From positions 1,922,001 to 1,986,000 of the forward strand of contig NZ_AP028878.1 of NCBI RefSeq assembly GCF_036511935.1: a stretch of 64,000 nt of DNA, written 5' to 3'. The notes beneath the pieces were generated by a model that did no database searches, was not told the DNA's origin, and worked only from the letters and a program-made list of their open reading frames with translations. The translations under genes and the position numbers were made by a program. Below, in pieces: positions 35,545-45,153 of the stretch; position 1 is the stretch's first letter, and every line of letters begins with the position of its first letter. The stretch is from Marinobacter nanhaiticus D15-8W (GTDB lineage: Bacteria > Pseudomonadota > Gammaproteobacteria > Pseudomonadales > Oleiphilaceae).

Positions 35545-36698
35545 GGATACTTCACGTCGCAACAGACGATAAATTCATAGATCACGCGTTTGATCTATTC
35601 GAAGCTGCGTTTCCAAAGCAAAATGACGTACTTATAATTTCGAAGTCTTTCAATTTAAAGTACGTTAAACTGGTTCCTAAAAAACTTTCTTTGGTCCGAT
35701 TTTCAATCAAAAGGCGGCCAAAGGTACGAAGATCGTTTTATGAAAACTACGACGCGGTTTTTTTTCATTCGCTTGACGATTTAATTTACCCAGAAGTTTA
35801 CAATATCCCCGAGCATCTACCAAAGATTTGGCTAGGATGGGGGTATGACTACTACGAATTGATTGGTACCTCAAGCGAATTGCTTCTTCCAAAAACACGG
35901 CTATTAATTGACGAATTAAGAAAAAATAATACTTTAAGAATTGTCGGTGCTAGTTTTGGTCGCGCCTTGCTGGCACTAGGTTTTTCTAAATCGCGAGAAA
36001 AGGCGATAGAAAAGATATCGCTGTTTTCGCCGGTGCTACCTAATGAATACGAGCTGGTTCGAAAAGCCAGAAAGTGGCAAGACTTCCCTCGAAGCGCAAG
36101 TTGGAATTATGGCACCATCGAAGACAACTTAATTAGAGGATTTGAAAGACACCAAGTAAGTGGCGATGCGATCTTGGTTGGCAATAGCGCTTCGCCGAAC
36201 TGTAATCATGCAGAAGCTTTTGATTTTCTCCTGGCACAAAATCTAAAAAATAGAAAATTTATTGTTCCTCTTAGTTATGGAAATAAGCTATACGCTAGGA
36301 AAGTTATAGAGTCAGGGGAATGTTATTTCGGTGTGGACTTTGTTCCGCTACAAGAATTTTTACCTATAAAAGATTACGTGGCTATGATAAAAAAATGCGG
36401 CTACGTAATAATGAATCATAGACGGCAACAGGCAGTCGGCAACATCGTAATCATGCTGTACTTGGGGGCCAGAGTATTCGTTCGAGAAGAAAATTTGGTT
36501 TATACCTTTTTTAAAAAATTGGGTGTGTCACTCTCAACTGTTCAGGAACTTGAAGTGAATCCGGGTCTACTTAATCTACCGCTTTCTGACGAGGAGCGTG
36601 AAACGAACAGGAAGGCAGTAAGTGTTTACTGGTCACGTGAGCGGGGTATTGAGAGAACTAATATTCTGGTTGAGCAAGCTGTTGGTAATATAAGTTGA
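35541..36698 (+). CDS. WecF-like glycosyltransferase (GT56, 4-acetamido-sugar transferase)
   Basis: A 385-residue protein with features of the TDP-Fuc4NAc:lipid II transferase family: an N-terminal ILHVATDDKFIDHAFDLF, a central WNYGTIEDNLIRGF-like region, ILVGNSASPNCNHAEAFDFL, and NHRRQQAVGNI. WecF transfers Fuc4NAc in enterobacterial common antigen. Here it probably transfers the dTDP-4-acetamido sugar made by the preceding genes. Overlaps the acetyltransferase by 4 bp. AT-rich, consistent with horizontal transfer. Confidence 0.82.
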   Translation: MRILHVATDDKFIDHAFDLFEAAFPKQNDVLIISKSFNLKYVKLVPKKLSLVRFSIKRRPKVRRSFYENYDAVFFHSLDDLIYPEVYNIPEHLPKIWLGWGYDYYELIGTSSELLLPKTRLLIDELRKNNTLRIVGASFGRALLALGFSKSREKAIEKISLFSPVLPNEYELVRKARKWQDFPRSASWNYGTIEDNLIRGFERHQVSGDAILVGNSASPNCNHAEAFDFLLAQNLKNRKFIVPLSYGNKLYARKVIESGECYFGVDFVPLQEFLPIKDYVAMIKKCGYVIMNHRRQQAVGNIVIMLYLGARVFVREENLVYTFFKKLGVSLSTVQELEVNPGLLNLPLSDEERETNRKAVSVYWSRERGIERTNILVEQAVGNIS

Positions 36699-36729
36699 TC
36701 ACTAGCGTTGAAACTATCATATTGAGTGG

Positions 36730-38166
36730 ATGGCGTGCATGACTCCCAAGCAGATTGCGCTGTTCGCCATTGGCCCTTTAGGCGGCTCCTGTCTGGGCCT
36801 CGTTACGTTGCCCCTAGTTACTTGGTATTTTTCACAGGAAGACGTTGGCCGTATGGCTATGCTTCAGGTTACTCTCAGCTTTAGCACCTTGCTGTTCAGC
36901 TTGGGCTTAGATCAGGCATATGTGAGGGAATTCCACCAAAGCCATAATCAACCGGCGTTATTAAAAAGTGTTATCCTGCCTGGTCTCGTTTTTTTGCTTT
37001 CCACGCTTGCTGTGCTTTTAACAATGGGAGGGGCTGTATCAAAATGGTTGTTTGATGTTTCCTCGTTGCAATTGAGCGTTTTAGTAGCTATAGCACTTTT
37101 GGCCTCCTTTATTTCTCGGTTTTTGTCGCTTGTCCTCAGAATGAATGAGCGAGGTCTAGCTTTTTCAATGAGTCAAGTGGTGCCGAAGCTTTTACTACTT
37201 GTAATTATAATTGGTTATGTACTTTTGGACGGCGCAAAAAATTTGACTAATCTGGTCGCTGCTAATACAGCAGCAATCGCGCTGGTAAGTGTGGTGTTAG
37301 TCTGGAATACGCGAAATGAATGGATCGAAGGGCTTAGACATCAGCTGGACCTCGCCGCGCTAAGAGAATTGTTATGTTTTGGCCTGCCTCTGATTCTAGG
37401 TGGAATAGCATTTTGGGGGCTCACGGCTACCGATAAAGTATTCCTTCGTATGTTTTCGAGCTACGAACAGCTTGCCATTTATTCTGTCGCAGTGAGCTTT
37501 GCAGCTGCCGCTACGATTTTGCAAAGCGTTTTCTCCACGGTATGGGCTCCTACTGTGTATAAGTGGGTTAGCAAGGGGGGCGGGATTGAAAACATTCATC
37601 GAGCTAGCCGGTATATTCTTCTCTGTGTAGTGGTGTTGTTCTCCCTAGCTGGATTATTTTCTTGGGTAATTACGATCTTTTTGCCAAGTGAGTACGCGAG
37701 TGTGCAGTGGCTGTTAATTTCATGCCTTGGGTACCCATTGCTATACACGTTGTCAGAGACTACAGTCGTTGGGATTGGCATCTCTAAGCGAAGTGTTTTC
37801 GCGATGGCTGCAGCCTTCCTAGCGTTCGCCGTAAATCTATTTGGCAATTGGCTATTGATCCCTAAGTTCGGTGCCGCTGGTGCAGCGATAAGTACATGCG
37901 GTTCATTTCTTCTATTTCTCGTAGCAAGAACCGAATTCTCTTGCTATCTCTGGAAGTCATTCCCGAGAAAGCTCATCTATTGCTACAGTATATTGGTTGT
38001 ATCTGGCGCCATATTGAGCACATTGGCGGCGGGACGAGCAGGATGGCTGGCACATGCATTTTGGGCTCTCGTGTTGTTAAGCACTATTTTCACCTTTCGG
38101 GCTGAGATCGTTGAAGTCTGGCGCTTCATCAGAGCGCACGTTACCGGGAGAGTTAGAGTTGTTTAG
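36730..38166 (+). CDS. Wzx-type lipid-linked oligosaccharide flippase
   Basis: A 478-residue polytopic protein with about 12 membrane helices of the polysaccharide-transport (MATE/MurJ-like) superfamily. The N-terminus reads PKQIALFAIGPLGGSCLGLVT, followed by typical helix pairs and FGAAGAAISTCGSF near residue 385. It moves undecaprenyl-diphosphate-linked repeat units to the periplasm. M1 or M4 may be the start. Confidence 0.82.
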   Translation: MACMTPKQIALFAIGPLGGSCLGLVTLPLVTWYFSQEDVGRMAMLQVTLSFSTLLFSLGLDQAYVREFHQSHNQPALLKSVILPGLVFLLSTLAVLLTMGGAVSKWLFDVSSLQLSVLVAIALLASFISRFLSLVLRMNERGLAFSMSQVVPKLLLLVIIIGYVLLDGAKNLTNLVAANTAAIALVSVVLVWNTRNEWIEGLRHQLDLAALRELLCFGLPLILGGIAFWGLTATDKVFLRMFSSYEQLAIYSVAVSFAAAATILQSVFSTVWAPTVYKWVSKGGGIENIHRASRYILLCVVVLFSLAGLFSWVITIFLPSEYASVQWLLISCLGYPLLYTLSETTVVGIGISKRSVFAMAAAFLAFAVNLFGNWLLIPKFGAAGAAISTCGSFLLFLVARTEFSCYLWKSFPRKLIYCYSILVVSGAILSTLAAGRAGWLAHAFWALVLLSTIFTFRAEIVEVWRFIRAHVTGRVRVV

Positions 38167-38246
38167 GACCTCTTCGGGCTTTTATTGTATGAGCCTAGGA
38201 AGCCGCTTATAACGCATATAATCATTTTTTTAGTTGGATAATTTTT

Positions 38247-39305
38247 TTGTTACCTTATATTTTTCTATACGTCTTGGTTTCTTTCTTTGCCTTAATGTCC
38301 GACTTCGCTAATAGGCGTGGGTATTTTTATGCGTTGTTGATGGCTGCCCTATTTATCGTGTTAGCTATCTTTTCGGGGATAAGGGCAGAGAGCGTAGGTA
38401 CAGACACGTCCGCTTATTATATTATATTCAACTATCTAACGAGCTCCGCGGTTAATCCTTTTCTTACGCGCTATGAGCCGGGCTTTGTAATGATGAACCT
38501 TGTTTCAAATTGGTTTGGTTGGGGACCCTCAGGGGTTATTTTTCTATCGTCGAGCTTGTTTTCTCTCTTGATAGTACTCGCGGCGCATCGATTTTCTACT
38601 AACCACTTAGTTTTTTTTAGTGTTTTTTTAGGATTGTCGTTTTATATCTTCTCCTTTAATGGTGTGCGTCAGGCTTTAGCGATGGCTTTTGTTTTGAATG
38701 GACTGAACCTTTACTCTGGGAAGGATAAGAAAGGTATAGTTTGGTGTTTAACAGCTATCCTATTCCACCTAAGTGCAATATTTTTCTTAGTATCCTTTGT
38801 TTTCCTAAGACTGCGCTTAAAAGCTATAGCTTGGCTTTTAGTGTGGTCATTATCTATATTTATAATGATTGATCCTGATCCACTAAAATACGTTATAGAT
38901 CAAACTTCTTACATGTTTCCTTCCAGTTACCAAGTCTATTTTGGTGATTATTTGTGGGGTAGCTACGGCAGCTTAGAGGTAAGAGATCTATTTTATCAAT
39001 TTCTTTTTTTTGTTGCTTTGTATTCCCTTTACGTTTTTCGAAATAACTCGATGTGTTCCATGGTGTCAATATTGGTGATGTCCGCCGTAATATTTAAAAA
39101 TATATTTTTACACTTCGGGTTTATTGAAAGGCTGAGTTTGTACTTTGAGATATTTATTCCTTTATATCTTGGGTACGTTACGCTTGTTTTTCGGCATCAG
39201 GTAGAGATTGCCTTGATTTCCTTTGGCTTTTCGGCGCTAATGTTTATTCTATATATAAGGGCGATATCAGGTAATTCAAATGGTGTTTTGCCATACAGCT
39301 TTTAA
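38247..39305 (+). CDS. EpsG/Wzy-like polysaccharide polymerase
   Basis: A 352-residue protein of about ten hydrophobic helices with the EpsG-type signatures GTDTSAYYIIF and FNGVRQALAMAF. In a Wzx/Wzy locus it is the best candidate polymerase. The start is a TTG with a weak GGATAA site; an internal ATG at 38295 is the alternative. Very AT-rich. Confidence 0.75.
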   Translation: MLPYIFLYVLVSFFALMSDFANRRGYFYALLMAALFIVLAIFSGIRAESVGTDTSAYYIIFNYLTSSAVNPFLTRYEPGFVMMNLVSNWFGWGPSGVIFLSSSLFSLLIVLAAHRFSTNHLVFFSVFLGLSFYIFSFNGVRQALAMAFVLNGLNLYSGKDKKGIVWCLTAILFHLSAIFFLVSFVFLRLRLKAIAWLLVWSLSIFIMIDPDPLKYVIDQTSYMFPSSYQVYFGDYLWGSYGSLEVRDLFYQFLFFVALYSLYVFRNNSMCSMVSILVMSAVIFKNIFLHFGFIERLSLYFEIFIPLYLGYVTLVFRHQVEIALISFGFSALMFILYIRAISGNSNGVLPYSF

Positions 39306-39364
39306 TATAAAAACTAGTGTTAATTTTCAGATGATTTGATGTATCGATATATAAGGTTGAGCCG

Positions 39365-40498
39365 ATGAAAGTGGCATATATTTCAGCATATGCAGCGGAT
39401 TTTCCGTCTCGTACAGCTAATAGCATTCATGTGATCAGAATGTGTGAGGCTTTATCAAAAGTTGGCTCTGATGTGGTTTTGTTTCTGAGAGACCAAGGCT
39501 ATACTAATGAGCAAATATTAGAAAGTTATGGTGTCGCTAAAAGTTTTGAAGTTATTAAAACTAAGTCGAAAATACCAAAAATTAATCGGATACTTTATGC
39601 CAAGAAATCGGTGCATGAGGCTCGGCGACGCGGTGTTGATTTAGTAATATCGCGCTCAGCTATACCGTGTTGGTTTTCGGCCAAGAATAATATCGATTTC
39701 GTGTTTGATGCTCACGGACCAATCTCTGAAAAGAATTTTATCGAGAGGTGGTGTTTTAAAAATATATTATCGTCGTCAAACTTTAAACGAATGACCTTTA
39801 ACTCCAAAGCTATGAGACGTTGGTATGAGTATCAAAATTTACTACCAGAGCGGGCATCTTTATACGTTGCTATGAACGGCGCATCCGATGATATTGCTGG
39901 TTGTGAGACGTTAAATAGCGGTTGGCCGGGCAGATCAGGAGTTCTCCAGGTTGGCTATACAGGCCATTTATATCCAGGTAGAGGTGTTGACCTGATTCTG
40001 CGATGCGCGGAGTGCCTACCTGATCTGGATTTTCATTTTATAGGCGGTAATGAAGAAGATATTGTTTATTGGAAGTCCCGAAGTTCCGCTGGAAATGTAT
40101 ATTTCCACGGTTTTGTCAAACCGAACCTTGTATCCGCATATCGTGATCGTTGCGATGTATTGGTAGCGCCATACCAGTCATCCGGTGTAGCGGTGGCGGG
40201 GGGGAAAGGTGATACCAGTAGTTTTATGAATCCCATTAAAGTTATCGAGTATATGGCAAGCGGAAAAGCGATTGTCGCCTCTGATCTCCCCGCTATTCGG
40301 GACTGTATTTCCGATAAAACAGCAGTTCTAGTAGATCCCGACGATTTGCGCGGCTGGTGTAATGCTTTAATACAGCTTTCTAATGACGAAAAATTTTGCG
40401 AAGAAATGTCCCGTCAAGCAAGGCAGGCGTTTGGTGCAGGTTTTACATGGGAAGCACGAGCAGAAAAGTTGCTCGGCATTTTTAAAGAGGGAGCATAG
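39365..40498 (+). CDS. GT4-type glycosyltransferase
   Basis: A 377-residue GT-B enzyme. The N-terminus MKVAYISAYAADFPSRTANS is an acceptor-side Rossmann start. The donor-side motifs VGYTGHLYPGRGVDLI and NPIKVIEYMASGKAIVASDL (the E-x7-E region, given in part) place it in the GT4 family. Substrate unknown. One of four sugar transferases in the cluster. Confidence 0.82.
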   Translation: MKVAYISAYAADFPSRTANSIHVIRMCEALSKVGSDVVLFLRDQGYTNEQILESYGVAKSFEVIKTKSKIPKINRILYAKKSVHEARRRGVDLVISRSAIPCWFSAKNNIDFVFDAHGPISEKNFIERWCFKNILSSSNFKRMTFNSKAMRRWYEYQNLLPERASLYVAMNGASDDIAGCETLNSGWPGRSGVLQVGYTGHLYPGRGVDLILRCAECLPDLDFHFIGGNEEDIVYWKSRSSAGNVYFHGFVKPNLVSAYRDRCDVLVAPYQSSGVAVAGGKGDTSSFMNPIKVIEYMASGKAIVASDLPAIRDCISDKTAVLVDPDDLRGWCNALIQLSNDEKFCEEMSRQARQAFGAGFTWEARAEKLLGIFKEGA

Positions 40499-40651
40499 AT
40501 TGGTTATTTCATGAAAAATAAATGGCAAGCCATTCAAGCTTTCTTGTAAATTGAAATTCTAGTTGCTTGGTCCCGAATTTGGTGCGGCGGTTCTCGTATG
40601 TGTCCGCGGTTGGCGTGTATACACTATCCGAGGTTTCAGAGGCTTCTACTG

Positions 40652-41788
40652 GTGAGTAGTTCTAATACAGTTTTACATATCATTACGGGCTTGCAAGATG
40701 GTGGTGCGGAGGGTGTCATGTATCGTCTTTGTAAACACAGCGCCTCCACGAAACATGTCGTTATTTCCTTAATGGACGAAGGAAAATATGGTTCGCTTTT
40801 GCGCGAAGCGGGAATCGAAGTTTTTTGCTTAGGTATGAATCCCGGAAAACCTAGTCTGTTTAAGTTTTTTAGGTTGGTAAGCCTTGTCAGGAGCGTTTGC
40901 CCTGGTGTAGTTCAAACTTGGATGTATCATGCCGATTTAATAGGTGGCCTAGCGGCGAGGATAGCTGGTAACAAAAATGTCTATTGGGGCATCCGGCATT
41001 CTACTTTGGAGAGGGGCAAAACAAAGCTCTCGACTATCTTGGTTGCTCGGCTTTGTGCGTCGCTTTCTTTTTGGCTACCTAAAAAGATTATCTGTTGTGC
41101 TAATAAAGCATCCAGAGTTCACGAAGAATTGGGTTATACCAAAGATAAGCTCTGTGTTATTCATAACGGGTGCGATTTGACCCGTTTTTCGCCTAATGAG
41201 AACAGTCGGCAACGTGTTCGCGAGGAATTTGGAGTCTCCGAGTCTGAATTTTTAATTGGGTGTGTGGGGCGATACCACCCCTGCAAAGATCACGAGAACC
41301 TATTTAAAGCTCTTGCTTTGGTGAAGGATGCGGGGGTGAATTTTCGATGCTTGCTGGTTGGAAAAAATGTGAACAAAGCTAATGGCGCTCTAGTTAATGC
41401 AATTGCCAATTTGGGGCTGGACGAGAGCGTTCTATTGGCTGGCTCGCGTGAGGATGTTCCCGATGTTATGAATGCAATTGACATTCACGTGCTAGCTAGC
41501 TCTTCGGAGGGCTTTCCTAACGTATTGGCGGAGGCAATGGCCTGTGGTACACCTTGTGTTACGACCGAGGTGGGCGATGCTTTGGATATCGTTGGGGACG
41601 TCGAACTAACCTGTTTGCCTAGTGATCCCGATGCTCTTGCTTCGTTGGTTCAGCGAATGTTTTTGAAGTGGTTCGAGGGGCCAGAAATATGGGAGCGAAC
41701 GAAAATACATTGTGTTCAGAAGATTCAGCGTTTTTCAGTTCAAAGTATGGTAGATGCATACGAAGCTTGCTGGTATGGGCGTAAATAG
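40652..41788 (+). CDS. GT4-type glycosyltransferase
   Basis: About 378 residues, GT-B fold. The motif HIITGLQDGGAEGVMYRL at the N-terminus, CVGRYHPCKDHENLFKAL in the middle, and SSEGFPNVLAEAMACGTPCV (E-x7-E) are GT4 hallmarks. The frame is open to an ATG at 40598, but GTG at 40652 with AGAGG 9 bases upstream gives the canonical start. Substrate unknown. 153 bp without a gene separate it from the previous one. Confidence 0.82.
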   Translation: MSSSNTVLHIITGLQDGGAEGVMYRLCKHSASTKHVVISLMDEGKYGSLLREAGIEVFCLGMNPGKPSLFKFFRLVSLVRSVCPGVVQTWMYHADLIGGLAARIAGNKNVYWGIRHSTLERGKTKLSTILVARLCASLSFWLPKKIICCANKASRVHEELGYTKDKLCVIHNGCDLTRFSPNENSRQRVREEFGVSESEFLIGCVGRYHPCKDHENLFKALALVKDAGVNFRCLLVGKNVNKANGALVNAIANLGLDESVLLAGSREDVPDVMNAIDIHVLASSSEGFPNVLAEAMACGTPCVTTEVGDALDIVGDVELTCLPSDPDALASLVQRMFLKWFEGPEIWERTKIHCVQKIQRFSVQSMVDAYEACWYGRK

Positions 41789-41949
41789 TTCTTTAGAGAA
41801 TTTATTTAAGTTATTTAAAAAGCTTAAGATATATTCCTCGGTTTGAGATTTATGGATTTTAATCGTCGGTTAAGTTGAATTTAAACATTAAAAAAGAGCT
41901 TTGACTGAGCGCATTTTGCGCTTAAACTGAGATTAGGCTGGTCAGCAGG

Positions 41950-43086
41950 ATGAAACGTATACTTTTTGTAGTGAATACTCCAGAGTTCTTTGTTTCTCAT
42001 CGTTTGCCGGTGGCTTTAGCTACAAAAAATGCTGGGTATGAAGTACACGTTGCCTCCTCTCCCGGTCCGGCGGTCACAGAAATCCAGGCTCAGGGCTTTC
42101 GACATTACACTGTTACTTTTGCGAGAAGCGGTCAAAATCCGTTGGTGGAACTCTGCACTTTTATCGAGCTGTATAAGCTGCTTCGCCGTCTTAGGCCAAC
42201 GTTGGTTCATCTCGTTACTATTAAGCCGGTGTTATACGGCGGATTGGCAGCTCGAGTCGCTGGGATAAAAGGCGTGGTTTTTGCTGTCTCCGGTCTTGGT
42301 ACGGTGTTCGTAGCTGGGTCGATGGTGTCTAAGCTTCGTCGATGGGTAGTTACACGGCTTTATGCGTCCGCTTTCCGGCAAAAGCAGCTAACGGTTATAT
42401 TCCAGAATCCAGATGATCGTGACACTTTGCTGTCGACCGGTGCTTTGAACCCGAAACAAACACGAATGGTCCGCGGATCTGGGGTCGCGTTATCCGATTA
42501 TCCTTGTCTACCGGAGCCAGACGGCAAGCCTGTCGTAGTTATGGCTGCGCGTCTGTTGAGAGACAAGGGTGTGTTTGAATTTGTGCGTTCGGCTCATATT
42601 TTGCGAGCGAGAGGTATTGATGTTGATATGCGTCTACTGGGCTCGCGAGATCCCGGAAACCCGACCACAGTGACGACAGCTGAGCTTGAGCAGTGGGAAA
42701 AAGAGGGAGTAGTAGAAATTCTGGGCTTTCGTACGGACATAGCTCGTCAATATGCGTTAGCTAATATTGTGTGTCTGCCGTCATATTACGGGGAGGGCTT
42801 GCCAAAATGCCTGATTGAAGCGGCAGCGTGTGGGCGGGCGGTTGTAACTACGGATCACCCGGGGTGTCGGGATGCAATTACGCCTGATGTAACGGGACTG
42901 TTAGTGCCGGTTAAGCATGAAATAGCTTTGGCGGATGCCATTCAAAAGTTAATTGAAAATCCTGAAATGAGAAGAGCGATGGGTGAACGTGGTCGGGAGT
43001 TGGCTGAGGGGGCTTTTTCGATCGAAACAGTCGTTAATCAACATTTACAGATTTATGACGCAGTGGTGAGCCACGGGGAAAAATAG
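41950..43086 (+). CDS. GT4 glycosyltransferase of the WbpH/PglA type
   Basis: A 378-residue GT-B enzyme. It begins MKRILFVVNTPEFFVSHRLP and has VHLVTIKPVLYGGLAARVAG, AARLLRDKGVFEFVRSA and YYGEGLPKCLIEAAACGRAV, the set found in PglA- and WbpH-like transferases that add the second sugar onto a lipid-linked HexNAc-type primer. Good candidate for acting right after the PglC-like initiator at 44601. Substrate is inferred only. Confidence 0.83.
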   Translation: MKRILFVVNTPEFFVSHRLPVALATKNAGYEVHVASSPGPAVTEIQAQGFRHYTVTFARSGQNPLVELCTFIELYKLLRRLRPTLVHLVTIKPVLYGGLAARVAGIKGVVFAVSGLGTVFVAGSMVSKLRRWVVTRLYASAFRQKQLTVIFQNPDDRDTLLSTGALNPKQTRMVRGSGVALSDYPCLPEPDGKPVVVMAARLLRDKGVFEFVRSAHILRARGIDVDMRLLGSRDPGNPTTVTTAELEQWEKEGVVEILGFRTDIARQYALANIVCLPSYYGEGLPKCLIEAAACGRAVVTTDHPGCRDAITPDVTGLLVPVKHEIALADAIQKLIENPEMRRAMGERGRELAEGAFSIETVVNQHLQIYDAVVSHGEK

Positions 43087-43641
43087 AGTATTAGTCTTCG
43101 CGGAGATGTTCTTAAAGGCTGTTTTGCCCGATGATATCGAAAGCTATCAGAGGGGCAATATTGCCATCGTTAGAAAAATTATGATTCCCGGAAAGGATGT
43201 CAATTTCAGGCTTGATTCGAGTGCGAAGCAGCCCATTTGAAGCAACGCAAAGGGTGCACGCAAATACTACGTTGCACCGCTGCGTCGATCAGCTATTGGT
43301 CTCATGCGAGAGAGTCGCGAAAAAGTAAATCGCTCACTTGCTGTCGGGCGAGACGCGTCGTACGCTTGTAGCCCTGCTGAGCAGATAGAAGTTGTAGATA
43401 AGGTCTGTAAAATATTGGTATCAGCTGCTCTATCTAGCGTGCGTATCATCGGCCGCTCTTTTGTGTCGATGTGGAGCGATTGACGATGAAAGTTAAGGTA
43501 AAGTCTGTGTCTAACAACAGGCACAGTCCTGCCGGAACCTGATAACAAGCCTTAGAGACCCAACCAATCCGGTACTCAGTAGGGAATGGTGCCTGGGAAG
43601 ACGACCTCGCCATTACTTATCGCAATCTGGAGAAAGCTGTT
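43087..43641. other. 555-bp region without a recognised gene inside the polysaccharide locus
   Basis: It contains two short plus-strand frames: a 44-codon ORF at about 43105-43239 and a roughly 80-codon stretch from about 43240 ending SFVSMWSD at 43484. Neither matches a family I know, and neither has a good ribosome site. They look like remnants of a lost gene or non-coding sequence. The next gene starts at 43642. Confidence 0.5.
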
Positions 43642-44604
43642 TTGAGTATGCTGAAAAAACTCTTTATAACGGGGGGGGCGGGTTTTGTCGGTTCTGCCAT
43701 ACTCAACCGCCTTGCGAGGCAGCGGGATATGCAGATATTCGCTCATTTTCGGCAATACAACAAGCATCTTCCTGCGAGCATCACACCTATAGTGAGTTCG
43801 TCGTTTGCGGCTCTGCCCGATCCTATGTTTTTACAGGGTGTGCAAGTAGTCATCCATAGTGCGGCACGCGTTCATGTTATGGAGGATGATGCGAGAGACC
43901 CTATGTCTGAGTTTCGCAAAGTTAATGTTCAAGATACTCTCAGCCTTGCGCGGCAGGCAGCGCAGCATGGTGTCAGTCGCTTTGTGTTTATAAGTTCGAT
44001 CAAGGTTAATGGCGAGCGAACCCCTCAAGGCAGAGCCTTTACCCCTGAGGATGATCCTGCACAAGAAGATCCCTATGGTATCTCTAAAATGGAGGCCGAG
44101 CGTGGGCTTCAGCAACTAGCCCGCTGCACTGGTATGGAGGTAGTTATTATTAGGCCGCCGCTTGTGTATGGCCCTGGGGTGAAGGGAAACTTTGCAAGTC
44201 TCATAAAGCTTGTTGAAAAAGGGCTGCCGCTACCATTGGGTGCTATTCCTAATAGGCGTTCGTTAGTGGGGGTGGACAATCTGGTTGATCTTATTATTAC
44301 CTGTATCGACCATCCCGCCGCTGCCAATCAGGTGTTTTTGGTTAGTGACGGTGAGGACCTCTCAACTCCAGAGTTGTTACGCCGGCTAGCTGCGGCCACT
44401 GGCAGGCGCTCCCTACTCATTTCTGTTCCCCCGGGATTGCTGGAGCTAGTGGCTATCTTGATCGGTAAGAGGGCTATGGTTCAACGATTGCTGAGTTCCT
44501 TGCAGGTTGATATTTCCAAAACGCAAAGCCGTTTAGGCTGGGAGCCTCCTTTTTCGGTGGATGAAGGACTGCGGCGCTGCTTTATTCCGGAGAATGTAAG
44601 TTGA
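43642..44604 (+). CDS. SDR-family nucleotide-sugar epimerase/reductase (WbpV/WreQ-like)
   Basis: A 320-residue extended SDR. NAD motif FITGGAGFVGSAIL, catalytic FISSIKVNGE and Tyr-x3-Lys in DPYGISKMEAE. It resembles WbpV/WbpK, which reduce UDP-4-keto-6-deoxy-HexNAc to FucNAc or QuiNAc, and WreQ, which reduces a lipid-linked keto sugar. The pairing with WbpM (45154) and the overlap with the PglC-like gene support this. Start: TTG at 43642 (GGAG 9 bases upstream) or ATG at 43648. Confidence 0.82.
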   Translation: MSMLKKLFITGGAGFVGSAILNRLARQRDMQIFAHFRQYNKHLPASITPIVSSSFAALPDPMFLQGVQVVIHSAARVHVMEDDARDPMSEFRKVNVQDTLSLARQAAQHGVSRFVFISSIKVNGERTPQGRAFTPEDDPAQEDPYGISKMEAERGLQQLARCTGMEVVIIRPPLVYGPGVKGNFASLIKLVEKGLPLPLGAIPNRRSLVGVDNLVDLIITCIDHPAAANQVFLVSDGEDLSTPELLRRLAAATGRRSLLISVPPGLLELVAILIGKRAMVQRLLSSLQVDISKTQSRLGWEPPFSVDEGLRRCFIPENVS

Positions 44605-45152
44605 TTCGATTTTTTGACTTTGTTTTTTCGTTGATCGGCCTATTGCTGAGTTTGCCACTTTTATCAGTGGTTGTGATTATTGGATTTTTCGATACTGGCT
44701 CTCCAATTTTTAGACAGCAGCGAGTAGGGCGGTATAGGCAGCCGTTCACCTTGGTCAAGTTCCGGACCATGAAAAAGGATACAGCTTCAGTTGCCAGTCA
44801 TCTAGCGAGCAAAGATGCTATCACACGATTTGGTCGTTTTCTGAGACGCTCCAAACTTGATGAGCTGCCCCAGCTCTGGAATGTATTGACGGGGGAAATG
44901 AGCCTAGTTGGTCCCCGTCCTTGCCTTTTTTCTCAGGAGAAACTTATCTCTGAGAGAGAGATTCGGAATGTGTATGACTCAAGGCCAGGGATAACTGGGT
45001 TAGCACAAATCAACGATATCGATATGTCGACCCCACGACTATTGGCTGAGACTGATGCTAAGCTACTGGCCGAGTTAAATGTTCGGAATTACTTTCACTA
45101 CATTGTAATGACCTTGCTAGGCAAAGGCTCAGGAGATCGAGTAAAGGGCTAA
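44601..45152 (+). CDS. PglC-like monotopic phosphoglycosyl transferase (initiating)
   Basis: A 183-residue membrane-associated enzyme that moves a sugar-1-phosphate onto undecaprenyl phosphate to start the repeat unit. A re-entrant N-terminal helix (about 3-28) is followed by the catalytic Asp-Glu dyad D87-E88 in [13 protein letters not shown] and SLVGPRP. It starts with TTG, has GGAG 8 bases upstream, and overlaps the SDR stop by 4 bp. Its small size is that of PglC rather than full WbaP. Confidence 0.9.
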   Translation: MIRFFDFVFSLIGLLLSLPLLSVVVIIGFFDTGSPIFRQQRVGRYRQPFTLVKFRTMKKDTASVASHLASKDAITRFGRFLRRSKLDELPQLWNVLTGEMSLVGPRPCLFSQEKLISEREIRNVYDSRPGITGLAQINDIDMSTPRLLAETDAKLLAELNVRNYFHYIVMTLLGKGSGDRVKG

Positions 45153-45153
45153 C

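Noticed and set aside
43267..43548. 93-residue minus-strand frame in the polysaccharide gap
   Set aside because: No recognisable motif, no ribosome site, and opposite to all genes of the operon.
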